Shown: one piece after another, positions 23,176-35,159 of the stretch | How positions within the stretch are numbered: position 1 is the first letter of the stretch | How the letters are laid out: each line of letters begins with the position of its first letter | Assembly: GCF_000004075.3 (NCBI RefSeq) | Contig: NC_026661.2 | Span: forward strand, 13,110,307 to 13,174,306 | Reading direction: 5' to 3' | From: Cucumis sativus | Taxonomy: Eukaryota; Streptophyta; Magnoliopsida; Cucurbitales; Cucurbitaceae | DNA length: 64,000 nt | Program-made: the position numbers and the translations under genes | The notes under the pieces: generated by a model | Told to the model about the DNA's origin: nothing | Databases searched by the model: none | What the model saw: only the letters and a program-made list of their open reading frames with translations

Positions 23176-23985
23176 AATTTCTTATTTTGTGTTTAAAATT
23201 CTAATTAAATGTTATTATGCAATTACCAAAATACCTTTTTTTTTCATCCAACGATTCATATTCACTTTTGTGAAACTATGTGCTCATTTCGACCAAGTTT
23301 GAACTTCTTTGCTGTCAAAATCTCTGGGATTTACTAATTTTTGCATGGACAAACTTATTTAATGTATCATCAAGCTTAAATTTGTAGAGGTATTTTGTTT
23401 TAAATGATTTAATAGTTTAGGACTTTGTTTTAAGTTTTGTTATAAGATTTTTTTTTGAAATCCAAGGCAGTTGGGATATAAGTAGTTGGATGTATGCATA
23501 TATGGTTTTCAATTTCATTTGATGAATGTAAGCAATTTCATCAATCTGGGTTCGTTTAGATTATGAATCTCAGCCGAGATTGTTGAAATTGCACTAACAT
23601 TTGTTGAATGAATCCGAAGATTGGTCTAAGTTTGTATTTCATATGCATTGTGTTGGTTCTTAGGGTAGATTTGCTCGAGATTAACCTGAGATACATCACA
23701 TAATGCATATAAAACCCTAATCTCGTGACATTCCAATGTAAATGGCTCGAGTACCATAATGAATTTATGCTATTCGCAACCGAGGTTGAACTGAAATTGC
23801 CCCAAGTTTTTAAGACAAATTACTCATTTTCTTCTGTTATGTTTGTTTTCTATTTGGTAGACGCCTCTTGTCACCAAAGTGTATAGTTCAAACTTTTTCC
23901 TTGCAAATTTGACATGTTCTCACTTAGCCAAGACCGTCTCCAATATTAAAAATAAGTTAACTTCTAAGTAGTATATATTTAGGAA
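23176..23985. other. AT-rich DNA, no gene recognised
   Basis: No reading frame or repeat stands out before the DUF1985 fragment that begins near 23990. Confidence 0.4.
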
Positions 23986-23989
23986 AACT

Positions 23990-24608
23990 ACGTTTGTCCA
24001 TTTGTTGGACGTCAATTTGGTGTTCAATGGACCTCTATGCCATTATATTTTGTTGAGATAGGTTGAGGATGATCAATATCAGTTTTAAATTACTCAGTGA
24101 AAAGGTCTCCTTCGGGCGGGAAGATTTTCACATTATTACAGGTTGTGGTATAGGCCAAGACGTGCTGTTAAGTTTGATCGAACACGATCAAGCCATTAGA
24201 TTAAGACAATTATATTTAAGTGGTACGACAAACATGAATGGGTATGAGTTGGATAAAGATTACTCAAATCCTTAGTTTGAGAGTGACGAGGATGTGGTGA
24301 AGATATTCATATTCTATTTCATCAAGTTAGCTATGATGGGAAGGGAGACGAGACAACATATGGAATGGACCACGATGGGCCTCATAAATGATTTGAAGGA
24401 CTTCATTAGCTACGACTAGTGTAACTTGCTGATATGCGTTAAGATGCTCTTTAGTTTAAAAAGGCCACTAAATGGAAAAGTTATCTTGCACAAGAAGAAA
24501 CTTGTGAATAACAAGTCTCTAGAGTCATATAGTCTATACAAATTCTCATTCACATTTCAAGTTACTAATTTTATGCATATTATGGTTTTTTTGTTTCAAT
24601 ACTTGTAA
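23990..24608 (+). pseudogene. DUF1985 domain fragment (Ulp1-type transposon protein)
   Basis: The plus strand reads HLLDVNLVFNGPLCHYILLR, a stop, then (24063-24275) SEKVSFGREDFHIITG and LRQLYLSG, a stop, SDEDVVKIFIFYFIKLAMMG with MGLINDLKDF, a stop, and (24426-24608) LFSLKRPLNGK and YSLYKFSFTFQV. This order (LLD...FNG, F.REDF.IITGL, a Y.G block, ALKI..LYF..., then a final Y.L.GFP.AFQ) matches the DUF1985 domain at the N-terminus of Ulp1-like genes found in plant MULEs. At least three in-frame stops and frame changes mark it as dead. No Ulp1 peptidase domain follows. Confidence 0.7.
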
Positions 24609-24744
24609 TTTTTTTTGTTATTCTTTTATTTACATAATTGTTGCATTTGTAAGTTTCAACATATGAGATAGTGGAACATTAGTAGTCAGGTTGCCAATAG
24701 AGCTTTCACTGATGCAATACCACACATCATGCAATGGAGTTACA

Positions 24745-26146
24745 CGTACTCACTAGGTTGAAGGGGTCACCCCCTTCTCCTAGCACCTAACCTGACCCCA
24801 AAAGAGGGTGCAAGGGCTAGCAAACATCAACATACTTTGACAACACTCGTAAACCGTCTAACGTAATCTATCTAACTCAACCAGCAGTCACAACGTAGAT
24901 GCATGCTTTTAAAGAAACAAACAACACAAGGTAAATGCTTTGCTAACAACTTGGACTACTTGCTAGTAAGCTACAACCTTTGATAGAAACTCAGAGGAAA
25001 CATAGACTACTTGATAACAACTTACAAACTAGGCCCACATCTTGTAACCCATGCTAAAACATAAAACATGTTGACTATGGAAATATAATGACCTCAACTC
25101 ACAAATAGCATATAGCAGTTGTAAGACAGACTCGGTGCATGGTGATCACTACCTGAAAACTAAAAAAACATTTGAAAGAATAAGTCGAAAGGCTTAGTGA
25201 GTGAGTTTTTATAAAACATGCGTTTCTAAACAGTTGTGCATAAGCCTTTGCCTTTAGAAACATTAAAGTAGTTGAATAACATGTCACAGACATGTGCTTT
25301 GAACTTATAAAAATTTGAAGCACATATCATAAACTTTACTTGCCCTTTACACTATAACCCATTCTTAGCATGAAATATGGGTGTTGGTACACTGCACCGT
25401 CTGTGACGTAATTTTCTCAACATAGGTATAGTTCTAACTGTATCATTTTCCACGCAGGCACATGAAATTGCACCTTCACTGATGTACAAGGAACATAGGC
25501 TCGTCAATTTTCACATCAGTAACGGAAAAGTACTATGTGCACATAACTGGTCATAGAAAGTAACATAGAACATACATATGTAGATTTATGAAAAACATGC
25601 TTGAGAACTTAGCTTGAAACACATGCTTTTAAACTTACACTTTCAAACTTATACATAAAATCACGCTTTGCAAATCATTTATCAAATCAATGAAGAAATA
25701 TCATTAAAAAATCTCAAACATGCTTAGTAGCATTTAGCTTTAAACTCATAAACATTGAAAATAATTTTGTCACTCATAAACTCGTGGCTGAACTCTTTAG
25801 CTTGAAAATCCTTCAAATTGCTCTTGTTCTAAAATAATTATATTTAACCTCTTTTCCTTAGAAAATATCCAAACTTTACTCAAAAGTGGCAAAAATATAA
25901 AAAACACGTAAAAATTCCCTTTTGGTATGGTTTACGTGTACGACATAGATAGCTACTTGTTTCAGTAATTTGCATTACAAAATTGATTCGTGAATATGTC
26001 ATGATGTGTTTTCATATTATGTGACTTAAATAGGCGTATAGGTTAAGACTATGTGATAAAAGGGGCACATCCTACCTATGCATTGCTAATTTCATAATGT
26101 TTAACGTTTAGCACAAGTTTTTCTCTCTCTTGCCCAAGTGTAAGTG
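24745..26146 (-). repeat. Gypsy-like LTR copy, diverged
   Basis: It begins with ggggtcacccccttctcctagc, includes ctacctgaaaactaaaaaaacatttgaaa with gcttagtgagtgag, and ends with a pyrimidine-rich ttttctctctcttgcccaagtg. The same landmarks in the same order recur at 26147-26939 plus 29120-30215, with many substitutions. No coding region or paired element is visible. The minus orientation is guessed from the tcactcactaagc phrase usual on the sense strand of gypsy LTRs. Confidence 0.45.
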
Positions 26147-26939
26147 TCACACCCCCTCTCAAATTTCACCTACTCTAGATCCAAAGAGATGACGTGAAGT
26201 CAACCGACATCGCTCCCCTTCTGAACAACACCAATTGACCCTTAACCCCAAACCTTTATATGATAAGCAAACTGAAGCAAAATACTCAACGAATATACAA
26301 AACTGTAGTGCAACCCATTGACCAAACAAACTTTACATACAGACACTTAGCAAAATCCATAATTACAAGAAAACAGACTCTAACTCCAACCAACCCTAAC
26401 CTAAGTCTAGCATAATTAAAAGACCAAGTATACATTATTTGAAAATCAACAAGACACAAACACAAAAAAGAACAAAATCCTTCATTAGGCAGACAACAGC
26501 GAATCAGGCTTCTACAATACGACCTCTACCTGGAAAGTGGAAAATAGTTTTGAAAGTATGAGCTAAACAAGCCTAGTGAATGATTAGGTTTCAAATAGCA
26601 TTTCATAAACATTTAAACAATAACCATAACGATAACTTAAATACGATAGTTTGACAAACATTTTCGACACTTGTACGAAAGTACTTATTTTTCTTCGTCT
26701 AGGACCAATAATCTAATCCTCAGGAGATGATAGAGCTAATCAGTACCAAATCTATACCTCGAAGAAGGGCATCCCCCAACTCTGTTCCTCAAAGCTAGGC
26801 ATTCCTAACTTCAAACCTCAAAACTAGGCGACTCCAACTCTGTTCGTCAAAGATAAGTGTCCTTACCTCCATGACACTCGATGATATACCCGTAGGTTTA
26901 ATTTTGAGATAACTTGGACTAGAAAAAATATTTATAAAC

Positions 26940-29119
26940 TGTAACGACCCAACTCTTTATACTAAGTTAATGTCATAAAAAGATAAATAACTATTTTGAC
27001 AAATTCTTGAAAAGATAAAAACTAAATTTTCATTAAAAATACCATGAAGACATGTTGCAACTGTTTTTACAAATTTTAAAGATAATAAAAATAAATAAAT
27101 AAAAATGTTTAAGATCCAAACACTAAAAACAAACCATGAAAAGCCGAAGCAAAATTGTGTCCCCATATGACATGTCATGGATCCTTTTTGTCGCTTGTCA
27201 TCTTTCCTCTATCTTTACCTTTGCCTGAAATGTTAAACATAGAAAATGATGAGTATAAACATATACTCAGTAAAGAACCCACTACTAGTCCTGCTACGTG
27301 TCTCTTAACTTTCTATTAGGGTTCCATAAGGAAGTACCCGAAAACTATCATGCTCCCAAACACATGCTATCCAATGATCACATAGGAATACACATCTAGA
27401 TTGTGATGAACCTAAAGGGAACACCTAAGAGAATCGGGTTGTAAGTGACCACATCGACCACTCGTAAAATATAACATAATAGCCTAGTGGTCCCATCAGA
27501 CTCACTTAGTCATAAAAAGAAATATAACATGACAGACAAGTGGTCCCGTCGAACTCACATCAGTCATAAAAAGAAACATAACATGACAGGCTAGTGGTCC
27601 TGTCAAACTAACGTCAATCATAAAAAGGTGGTGATCCTGAGGGACATCCATATGGTGCGACCCTAATAGACAAAGTTAACTAAACTCCCATCCATACCAT
27701 GTAGCATATCATAAACATCATAAAACTGACAAGAATATCAATCATAATGTCCTTATCATGTGATTAATATTTCGTGCATCATAACATAGTCATATCAATC
27801 ATAACATATCGATCATAACATCTCAGTCATCCATATTAATCACATTATGCATCTTCGCTACATCAATGCATAATGAAAAATACATGCAAATTCTTAATTT
27901 TATTTTCAAAGGTCTAGTAATAGAATCACTTACCTGAGAGATTAGCTAACAATTTACAATTCCTCGGTTGACAGTCAAAATCCAAAAGAACCATTCCAAC
28001 AAAAGAGGTTTAACCCAATTCAACCTTGATTGGAAAAAATTCACAGCTCAAAACCTCCAACTAAAATTTAGCCAAACGAATCAAAAAGTGGCTCAAATGA
28101 TAGCAAAATTGGCTTGGCATGGGAAAGAGACCAAATGGCTTAGGCAACTCAGGTGGGTAGAAGAAATGACTTTAACGTTTAGAGGAACTCATGCATGGCT
28201 GGAGGATCAGGAAGGATATTGGCTTGAGTTGGGGGGAGGGGATTCAGCTAGGACCTAATAGACGACTCAGACTAAGACAGAGATGGACAGTCAGTGGAAC
28301 GATGACCCTTCAACTTCACCTGATGTAGATAGAGAGCAGACAGACAAAGGAGGAGACGACTCACACGCAGACAAATCGACGCACACAAGACGGAGTTGTC
28401 TTTGACTTAGAGAGGCTCAGTAGGGAGAGATGACGAATATGGAATGCTTTGGCTAGGCTTGCAACGATGCATGGGGTTGTCTGACTAACGTGGAGCGGCG
28501 AACATCAACGATGGTGTGCTTTGCAGTGTGATGCACGGTGGCCAACTATGGCAAACGGAGAAGAGGAAGAGTTTCTTTTCTCTTTTTCTTTTTATTACAT
28601 GCAGAACGAGATCTAATATAGTTATAATAATAATAATTAATAATATTGTTATTATTTTTTTTCCTTTTTACCTAATCATTTTATTTCCAAAATAAATCCA
28701 ATCTTTCTCTTTCCTCGTTTAATTCTAATCCAATCAACTTTTACCATTTTCCTAAAAGTAAATATATTTTTCACAATATAATTATTTTTCTTTTTCTCTA
28801 AATATCTTTCCTTCAAATAGTTATCCTTCACAAATATTTATTTTTAATCTTCTTCTTTTCAAAATAAAATATATTTTTCTTAAATAATTATATTTTAACA
28901 AATATAATTATTTTCTTTTCCATAATTATATAATTATCAAATCTTCAACAAAATTTTTAAATTCTCTAATTAACTAAATATTCATCCAACAAATATTTAA
29001 TTAATTTCAATGACCACAAAATCAAATTATTCTCATTTTGTGAAATCAAAATAATGCTCAACAAGTTAATTCGAATTAAATAACATTAAGATAATTATCT
29101 TAATTTTCGGGGCGTTACA
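26940..29119. mobile_element. Solo LTR (2180 bp) with 5-bp target duplication
   Basis: The element begins TGTAACGACCC and ends GGGGCGTTACA, a TG...CA LTR whose ends are near-perfect short inverted repeats. The exact 5-base duplication taaac lies on both sides (26935-26939 and 29120-29124), as expected for LTR retrotransposon integration followed by LTR-LTR recombination. The sequence contains tandem-like blocks around 27480-27640 (gtggtcc...tcagactcac...cataaaaagaaa repeated about three times). The only sizeable frame (27968-28258) is not protein-like. TGTAACG...CGTTACA ends are usual in plant gypsy LTRs. Confidence 0.85.
27455..27635 (+). repeat. Short tandem repeat inside the solo LTR
   Basis: A unit of about 55-60 bases built on ataacatgacaggctagtggtcc / gtcaaactaacgtcaatcataaaaag is present about three times with substitutions. 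It is internal to the LTR. Confidence 0.6.
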
Positions 29120-30215
29120 TAAACCATAAGCTTTGTAAACAATATTTTAATACATTAAAGATTCTTGTGCAAGAAGCAAACTATAAGGCATAACATTGTC
29201 TTAACAATCTTTTTTCTCTTTGAAAGCCAAAAACATTTTTCCGCATCCATGCTTGATCAAATACTTTAAGGAAATCACATGTTTTGGAAATCATCCATAA
29301 ACCAGGTAATTCAAACATTTAGTTCAAAACATACTTTAAATAATAGTTTTGAGAAACATGATTCGAGATCACTTTATAAATTCATTTTTCACTCACAAAT
29401 AAAAGCTTTGGGTCATTTGTCTATAAATTTTTCGATATCTTCTTGACTTGAAATACTGGTAAATAAGTCCATTTAATTCCCTTTGATCATGAAAATACAA
29501 AAAATAAACTTAGAAATTCTAAAAAACATAAAAATGGCCCAAAAACACCCATTGACATAGGCTGGCATGCAGACATGGACAACAAGGGGGATTGGCATGA
29601 CTCAAAGCTTGCCCAACCTTGTTGCATGCTAACCTCATGCACAAGGCGTATCGCACTCCCAACACTCTGTGCGTGTCCTTGCGGGTAGGGTTGTCGCGTA
29701 TCATAAACATGTTTGTCGAAGGCGTTGTTTGTTGGACTCAGTGTTGTATGTAGTGTTCTATATATCTCAATCTAATTCTACGTGATAAGTCATTGATCAT
29801 GGTCATCACATATTAGATAGAGTTTTACTTCTAATATTCAACTTTAAGTTTGTCTCCCTTCGCATAATTTCTTAACTTTCCACCCTTTGGGCTACTTTCA
29901 TCATTCGAGCCAACCCAACAGGTTCCTAATACTCAACCTCCAACTTAATTCGCAGATGAAGCCCGTTCATAAAAGTTTCTTCTAAGACTTCTTTCAGTAA
30001 TTTTCTGATGTTAGATTGTTAGATTATATATATATGCATGCAAAGTAGTCATGGATATGACAATATAAGTTCTAATTAAAGAGTTGATTATTAGGCGGCA
30101 TAATAGGATCATGCGGTAAAAGGTGCAATCTTATCTCTACATAGTTATATCGCAAAATGTAATCGTTATTCATAAAAGATTTTCTCTCATTCGCCAAAGT
30201 GCAAGGAAAGAGAGG

Positions 30216-31080
30216 TTTCCTTAGTAAGTCCAGGGTCGAACATAGGAAGCTTAAGTTCCTATTTTACCTTATTATACTACCAAAATTACGCGAAATATTT
30301 CAACTATCTAAGCGCTCTAGGTTGCACTTGAAGGTCTGAAGCGATATAAAGCATACTTCAACTTGAAATTAAGGTGAGATGCCTCTCGACACTCTACCAT
30401 ACTTGCTCTTCTTTTGAGATTCAAATACATAGAGTTGACTTATGATTTATGTCTTATCATGCTGTAAATATTTTAAATTGCTTTTCCTTGATTAAGACCG
30501 ACAACCTGTCAGTGCTTTCGCCACACACATTGTCATTTCTGCAATGTATGTAAAGGATGAACTTGACAATCAAAATATATTACTACACTATTTTTGCCAA
30601 ACACTCAGTTAAATGTATGTTTTCATTTGTCAGATGATCACGAACAAAGACATCGTTTCTCTTTTGAATATATAACATCTTTGACACTCACATTTAACTC
30701 AACAAAACTTAAAATAAAAACATCATGACCTTCAATGACTTCAAAAACACATTTTATCAGCACAAGCTAGTTAAACATAGCAGAGAAGAATAGAAATAAG
30801 AATATAGGTGAGTGAAATATAAAATATAATATATTGAAAACAATAATTGTAGGCCTTTTGGTCATCCAATACATACTACAAAACAATAATAAAAAAAAGT
30901 GAAAAAGAATAGAAAGGGAAACACCTCATAGTACGATTTCTTATCTTCTTTGGCTTTGATTTATGCCTAATATTGAGGAGGAAGTGAATGGTATGAACTC
31001 TCTTCTTCTATTTTGATCCAGGCTCTCACCTAGAAACCTTAGAGATAGAGAAATGAAGATGCTTGAGCTTGCTCTCCAAC
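30216..31080. other. Repeat-derived DNA without gene
   Basis: No supported coding region. The minus-strand frame around 30941-31153 is not protein-like and overlaps a promoter-like stretch at 31116. Confidence 0.35.
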
Positions 31081-31115
31081 TAGAAATTACACGTTGAGGT
31101 TTGAAGTAAAATGCT

Positions 31116-31124
31116 CTATTTATA
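31116..31124 (-). promoter_or_regulatory. TATA-box-like motif, minus strand
   Basis: The minus strand reads ccccTATAAATAGagc, a strong match to the plant TATA consensus, followed downstream by a purine/pyrimidine leader. Given the surrounding LTR-like DNA it is more likely an LTR promoter than that of a host gene. Confidence 0.4.
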
Positions 31125-31379
31125 GGGGAAAGTTGATGTTGACAAGGTGTCACGCGTCATTTAATGCTCTGAAAAGCTGCAGTGGCGCTTCATAGACTAT
31201 CTTTTCATCCTTTTAGTCATTGAAACAAGATAAAACAGGGATAAGACTCTTTCACGCCATGTTATTTACAAGTTAGCCAAATCACTCACATTTTTCTTCG
31301 TTTTCTTTTATTCGTATGCGTTTCGACCTCATTATTTTACATAAAAGCAATAACGTGTATTTCTACAAGTTATTAGTAA

Positions 31380-32016
31380 TTGCAGCAATGGTGCTACTAA
31401 TTTATCTTAGAGGTTGCAATAGACTTCCACAATTGTTTCCTGCTTGATTGCTAAGAATCGTCCATAGATAGATCCTTCCCTCATTGATCGGAAACGAACT
31501 AACAGCCTCCATCAATCGATACCAATCTAATGTGACTCCATCGATACTAATGATTGGAATGATCAATTTCTCAAAATCAGCCAGTTTGTGTATTTGGAAA
31601 TATCAATCGGCCCCAAATAACCACGAATTAGAATCCTTGCCGCTAAATACTGGCATCTCTACTTTCTTGAACTTGTTTCGATCGCTCACATTCTCTTCAA
31701 TTTCTATTTTCTTCGTTCACCCTTCGTTCTCGGTTTCTTTCATCGGCGTACTTCCTCCTTCGACTGTGCTCTCCATCATCGACATTTGACTCATTGATGC
31801 TGTGATTCCTCCTCTCATTGCCAATTTTTCCTTTTCGTTATGCTTTCGACGCACTTTAACGATAATTATTGTTGTTTCTCTGCTTGAACCTCTAACCTCT
31901 AACTGCTCAATGCTCTTTGCTAAGGACATCGGATTTTCTGCAATTGCCAGAAGTTTGGGTAATTCCACACAGCTTTCTGAAATTTCTTGATCGAACATCT
32001 CTAGCTTTTCTTCCAC
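31380..32016 (-). pseudogene. Gypsy gag N-terminus, minus strand
   Basis: From the ATG ending at 32016 the minus strand reads MEEKLEMFDQEISESC, LAIAENPMSLAKSIEQL, then STPMKETENEG, and with a frame change RNKFKKVEMPVF, WYFQIHKLADFEKLI and GVTLDWYRLMEAV. This order (coiled start, linker, then a MPVF..D...WL...YF.IH.L...EKL..A...G.ALDWY block) is the gag of plant Ty3/gypsy elements. Stops and frame changes, and the lack of any protease or pol downstream (below 31380), show a truncated dead copy. Confidence 0.75.
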
Positions 32017-32058
32017 GTGTTTTTACACCATTTTCCTTTGATTTTCCAAAGAATGAGT

Positions 32059-32071
32059 GCTCTAATACCAA
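32059..32071 (-). other. Gypsy primer-binding site, minus strand
   Basis: The plus strand gctctaataccaa is the complement of ttggtattagagc, one base different from the initiator tRNA-Met binding site. It lies between the gag start and the LTR, where it should be. Confidence 0.75.
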
Positions 32072-32073
32072 TT

Positions 32074-32400
32074 TGATAGAACACCAATAAATGTGTTTGT
32101 ATATATTGATATAGTATGAAAATTATAAAAAGGAATTAATAAACTCAATCCTTCAACAACAATTACAAATAGATTAATGAACTAGAAATTAAGAACAATA
32201 AAAAAGGAAACCTGCCTCTCTACCTATCCTTTCTTTCAGGGAAGTTTGCAGGCTTCTTCACTACAAATGAACTCCCCTTCTTCATTTTCCATTTGCTCTC
32301 TTATAACAAATGTATTTCTAACTAACTCGTCCCCTTTCCACACATGCTTCCCCTTTCTTATCCCTTCTACTACATCGTAGAATATTAGGTCTGTCTGACA
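32074..32400 (-). repeat. 5' LTR of the truncated gypsy element
   Basis: Read on the minus strand, the stretch begins TGTCAGACAG and ends TGTTCTATCA, three bases before the primer-binding site. Length is 327 bp. No second LTR is found below the gag fragment, so no target duplication can be tested. Confidence 0.6.
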
Positions 32401-33015
32401 ATGTTCAAATGAACTTTAAAAACTTTCATCGAAACATAGATGTTTAGAGGAACTCAAAACCATGAAAGACAATACTCAAAGGAACTTTAAAAATGGAAGA
32501 TGATGTTGATAGTAACTCTAAATAGTTGAAATTCCTCACGTCTTGAGTCTTAAAAGAAAATTGTTCTTAAAGAAACCTTAATGTATGGTTTTCATATATA
32601 CGAAAACCTCTTTAAAGGACCATGTGTATAATTTAGCTCGCCGTTTAAAATAGAATCTCGATATTATGTGCTAAAACTCGTAATTTGTTACTACATGTTT
32701 TAACCAACCAAGGTTTTTTAGTTCATTTTTATTTATTACTACATGTTTTTTAGTTCAACCAGGGTGTAAAATTATGGTTTAACCAAAAGTCTTACTATTC
32801 ATGTGCATTTATGAACCTTTTTAAAATACATATATCTACAAGTATTTTAGAAAACAAAGCTACTCATTCACTTTTTTTTTTCTTTTTTGTAGTTACCATA
32901 CACAACATCATGATACCTTCTATCCATAGCTCTAAGATACTCATCTCTAATACATTAATAAATGGAAATCCTCATTTTCAACAAAATCAGTAGAAAAGCT
33001 ACCGGGCCATGATCA
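32401..33015. other. Intergenic DNA downstream of PYG7
   Basis: No gene recognised. The portion next to 33015 will include the 3' untranslated region of the minus-strand PYG7 gene. Confidence 0.45.
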
Positions 33016-33297
33016 TTATCTGTTTTTAGATTTCACTGGAACGCCCTTGTACATATCCACACGCTCCTTTAATGCATCTCGTCTTGGCCGAGCAAGCTTG
33101 TTGTTCGGATCGAAAAGAAGAACTTCTTCAAAAGCTTTCAAAGCTGACTTGTATTCTTTCTTTTTCTCATATGCATCTCCAAGATTGTTCCAAGCTGTAA
33201 CATATCCAGGTTGAAGCTTCACGGCAGTTTCGAACTGGGCAATTCCCTTGTCAAGCTTATCATCTCTCACGTAACTAACACCGAGCGCATTGTACAC
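33016..33297 (-). CDS. PYG7: PYG7-like TPR protein, last exon
   Basis: Ninety-three residues plus stop: [18 protein letters not shown], then [18 protein letters not shown] and [16 protein letters not shown], ending VPVKSKNR. This covers two to three tetratricopeptide repeats (alanine/glycine pattern ...A..NLG.AY...Y..AL..F..AL..DP). The acceptor ttgcag is at 33298-33300 and phase is 0. The sequence matches plant PYG7 (Ycf37 relative). Confidence 0.93.
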   Translation of the reverse strand: MYNALGVSYVRDDKLDKGIAQFETAVKLQPGYVTAWNNLGDAYEKKKEYKSALKAFEEVLLFDPNNKLARPRRDALKERVDMYKGVPVKSKNR

Positions 33298-33718
33298 CTG
33301 CAAACATCGAATAAAGATAAGAACATTAAATATCAACCCTCGATCTACTCAACATGTCAACTAATGCTTGGCTCCCATTTGTCTTCATGGAATTTTGCTC
33401 AATGAATTGCGATAGAGAACACAGAATTCAGTTCGTTAGTGGAAAAGATTACTAGTTTCCAAGTAGAACACACCTGAAAATATGGAACATGATGAACAGA
33501 ACAACGGATTTTGGAATCCTAGACACGAGGAATTGTTTTCTTGATTCATTTACATGTTAATCACTCATCCAGTTTGGATTAAAATCAAAGATGAGAATAA
33601 AATTTTATACTATATGATAGGATGCTCTTGATATTCATATTATAAGATTCAGAAATCAGTGAGCTAGAGATATTCATACTATAAGATTCAGAAGTCAGTG
33701 AGCTAGACAGTTTCAAAC

Positions 33719-33865
33719 CTGCGCAAGATCTTGATCATCCCCATCCCACTTATCGATTGCCTGAAGCAAAAACTTAGTGGCAGCAGGATAAAACTTCCTC
33801 CTCAGCATAACTGCACCAAGTTCAAAATATTCCATAGCACTGGCATCACCACTTCTCACTTGTTC
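33719..33865 (-). CDS. PYG7: PYG7-like TPR protein, penultimate exon
   Basis: Forty-nine codons: [19 protein letters not shown], then [15 protein letters not shown] and [11 protein letters not shown]. It is the first TPR unit, in phase 0 on both sides, with ggacag acceptor and gtttga donor. Confidence 0.93.
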
Positions 33866-34067
33866 CTGTCCAAATAATACGGAGGGAAATTGCGTTAGCA
33901 AAGCTAGACAATCGATGTCCTCTAATCACCTGCTTCAATGGGGATTTCAAATTCAGATATTTAAAAGCTCAGTAGAAGTTCATGGGGCTTTCAGAGACTT
34001 AGTATATCCAAATTTGAACTAACAGTTTACCCATCAAATTACATTATCTGTAAATGTGGACTCTTAC

Positions 34068-34330
34068 TTGCAGTTCTTTAGCAGAAAGATCGAGTTCTCT
34101 ACGAACAAGAACTTGACGTATGACGAAGAAGGTACCAACCCCAAGAAGACCTAATAGTAATAATAGATAAGATAGCTGTATTCCTAGTTCAAATAACTCT
34201 CCAATCTCGTAAACTGTATTCGTTTTCATGTCTTCCCCAGCCAATGCTGCTTCAGCAGAAACTAGCCATAAAGATTGCCCTGATGAGAAAGCAGATAAAA
34301 ATAATGCTAGGCCTTTTTGTGGTTGACAAT
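34068..34330 (-). CDS. PYG7: PYG7-like TPR protein, membrane-anchor exon
   Basis: The exon reads [15 protein letters not shown] (first Asp codon split with the previous exon), then [18 protein letters not shown], a hydrophobic span ([18 protein letters not shown]) and [13 protein letters not shown]. The span is the thylakoid membrane anchor; the TPR part that follows works in assembly and stability of photosystem I in PYG7/Ycf37 proteins. The acceptor is tttgcag. The exon needs one base from the preceding exon to keep frame, which the exon predicted at 37344-37430 does not supply. Confidence 0.9.
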
Positions 34331-34882
34331 CTGCAAAAATGAAAATTTTCCTTCAAACATTCACCATAAAAGATATTATACTAATAACTTAAGAGCTAAT
34401 TATTTTATATATGTATTTATCATTCTTTCAATTGAATTACAACGGATGTTCACAAGCAGAAGGAAATTCAAATTCATAAATTCTGGATAGTTTCAGGGAA
34501 GACAAAGTGCAATGTGGATGGCAAGCGGAAGGTTAAAAACTGTGGATGAATTTTGTTGATTACATGAGTGAGGTCAACATTTAGGAGTGCCATTATGATA
34601 GAGGTAAGAAATATTATCAAAGTGTTAAAAGTATATTAGTCATTATTCCAAGTAAGGAAGATGAGACATTGGCTTAGTTGGTTTGGGTTCGAAATACTTT
34701 GAGAGTTACGATATTGCTTTACCTTATCTTTCACTTAAATTTCAGCCCTTTGTTCTTATTACTGAGTTACCCAATTAAATGAGGTATGTGTTGAATCTAG
34801 TTTGACATATCTTGCACCATATATATGAGTATTGTTTAAATGATCTATGAATGAAGTCTAATTTAAAAAAGTATTGATTAAA

Positions 34883-35053
34883 TTGTGAATCAACATGTCT
34901 ATTTTGAACTTCAATCATAACCTACAGATCACTTGAAAGATATGAGCCACAAAATTAATGGAAATAATTGTGAATCAACATGTCTATCTTTGAACTTCAA
35001 TCATAACCTACAGACCACTTGAAAGATATGAGCCACAAACTTAATGGAAATAA
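34883..35053 (+). repeat. 85-bp tandem duplication in PYG7 intron
   Basis: The block ttgtgaatcaacatgtctat...tggaaataa is present twice in a row (34883-34967 and 34968-35053) with four visible differences, one of them a single-base insertion. Both lie in the long intron before the membrane-anchor exon. Confidence 0.85.
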
Positions 35054-35159
35054 TTTGCTTATAAAGAATGTTGAATCAGAGAACAAAATACTCTCAAACA
35101 TTGCCGATGATTGAGATTCCATTGCCAATTCCCTTTGAAACATCTGCCTTCATCCAGTG

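Larger units (their letters stand above)
26147..30215 (-). repeat. Second diverged gypsy-like LTR copy, split by an inserted solo LTR
   Basis: The copy begins tgtcacaccccctctc, carries the shared block cctggaaagtggaaaatagttttgaaag with gcctagtgaatgat, is interrupted at 26940 by a 2180-bp solo LTR, and resumes at 29120 with aaccataagctttgtaaac and tagttttgagaaacatg, running on to ttctctcattcgccaaagtgcaag. The last part parallels the end of the copy at 24745-26146 (tctctcttgcccaagtgtaag). Confidence 0.45.

Noticed and set aside
27968-28258. 96-codon frame inside the solo LTR
   Set aside because: Lies within an LTR with defined ends; not a known protein pattern.
31484-31990. Plus-strand frames at the gypsy gag region
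   Set aside because: Complement of the minus-strand gag remnant, which has the recognisable motifs.
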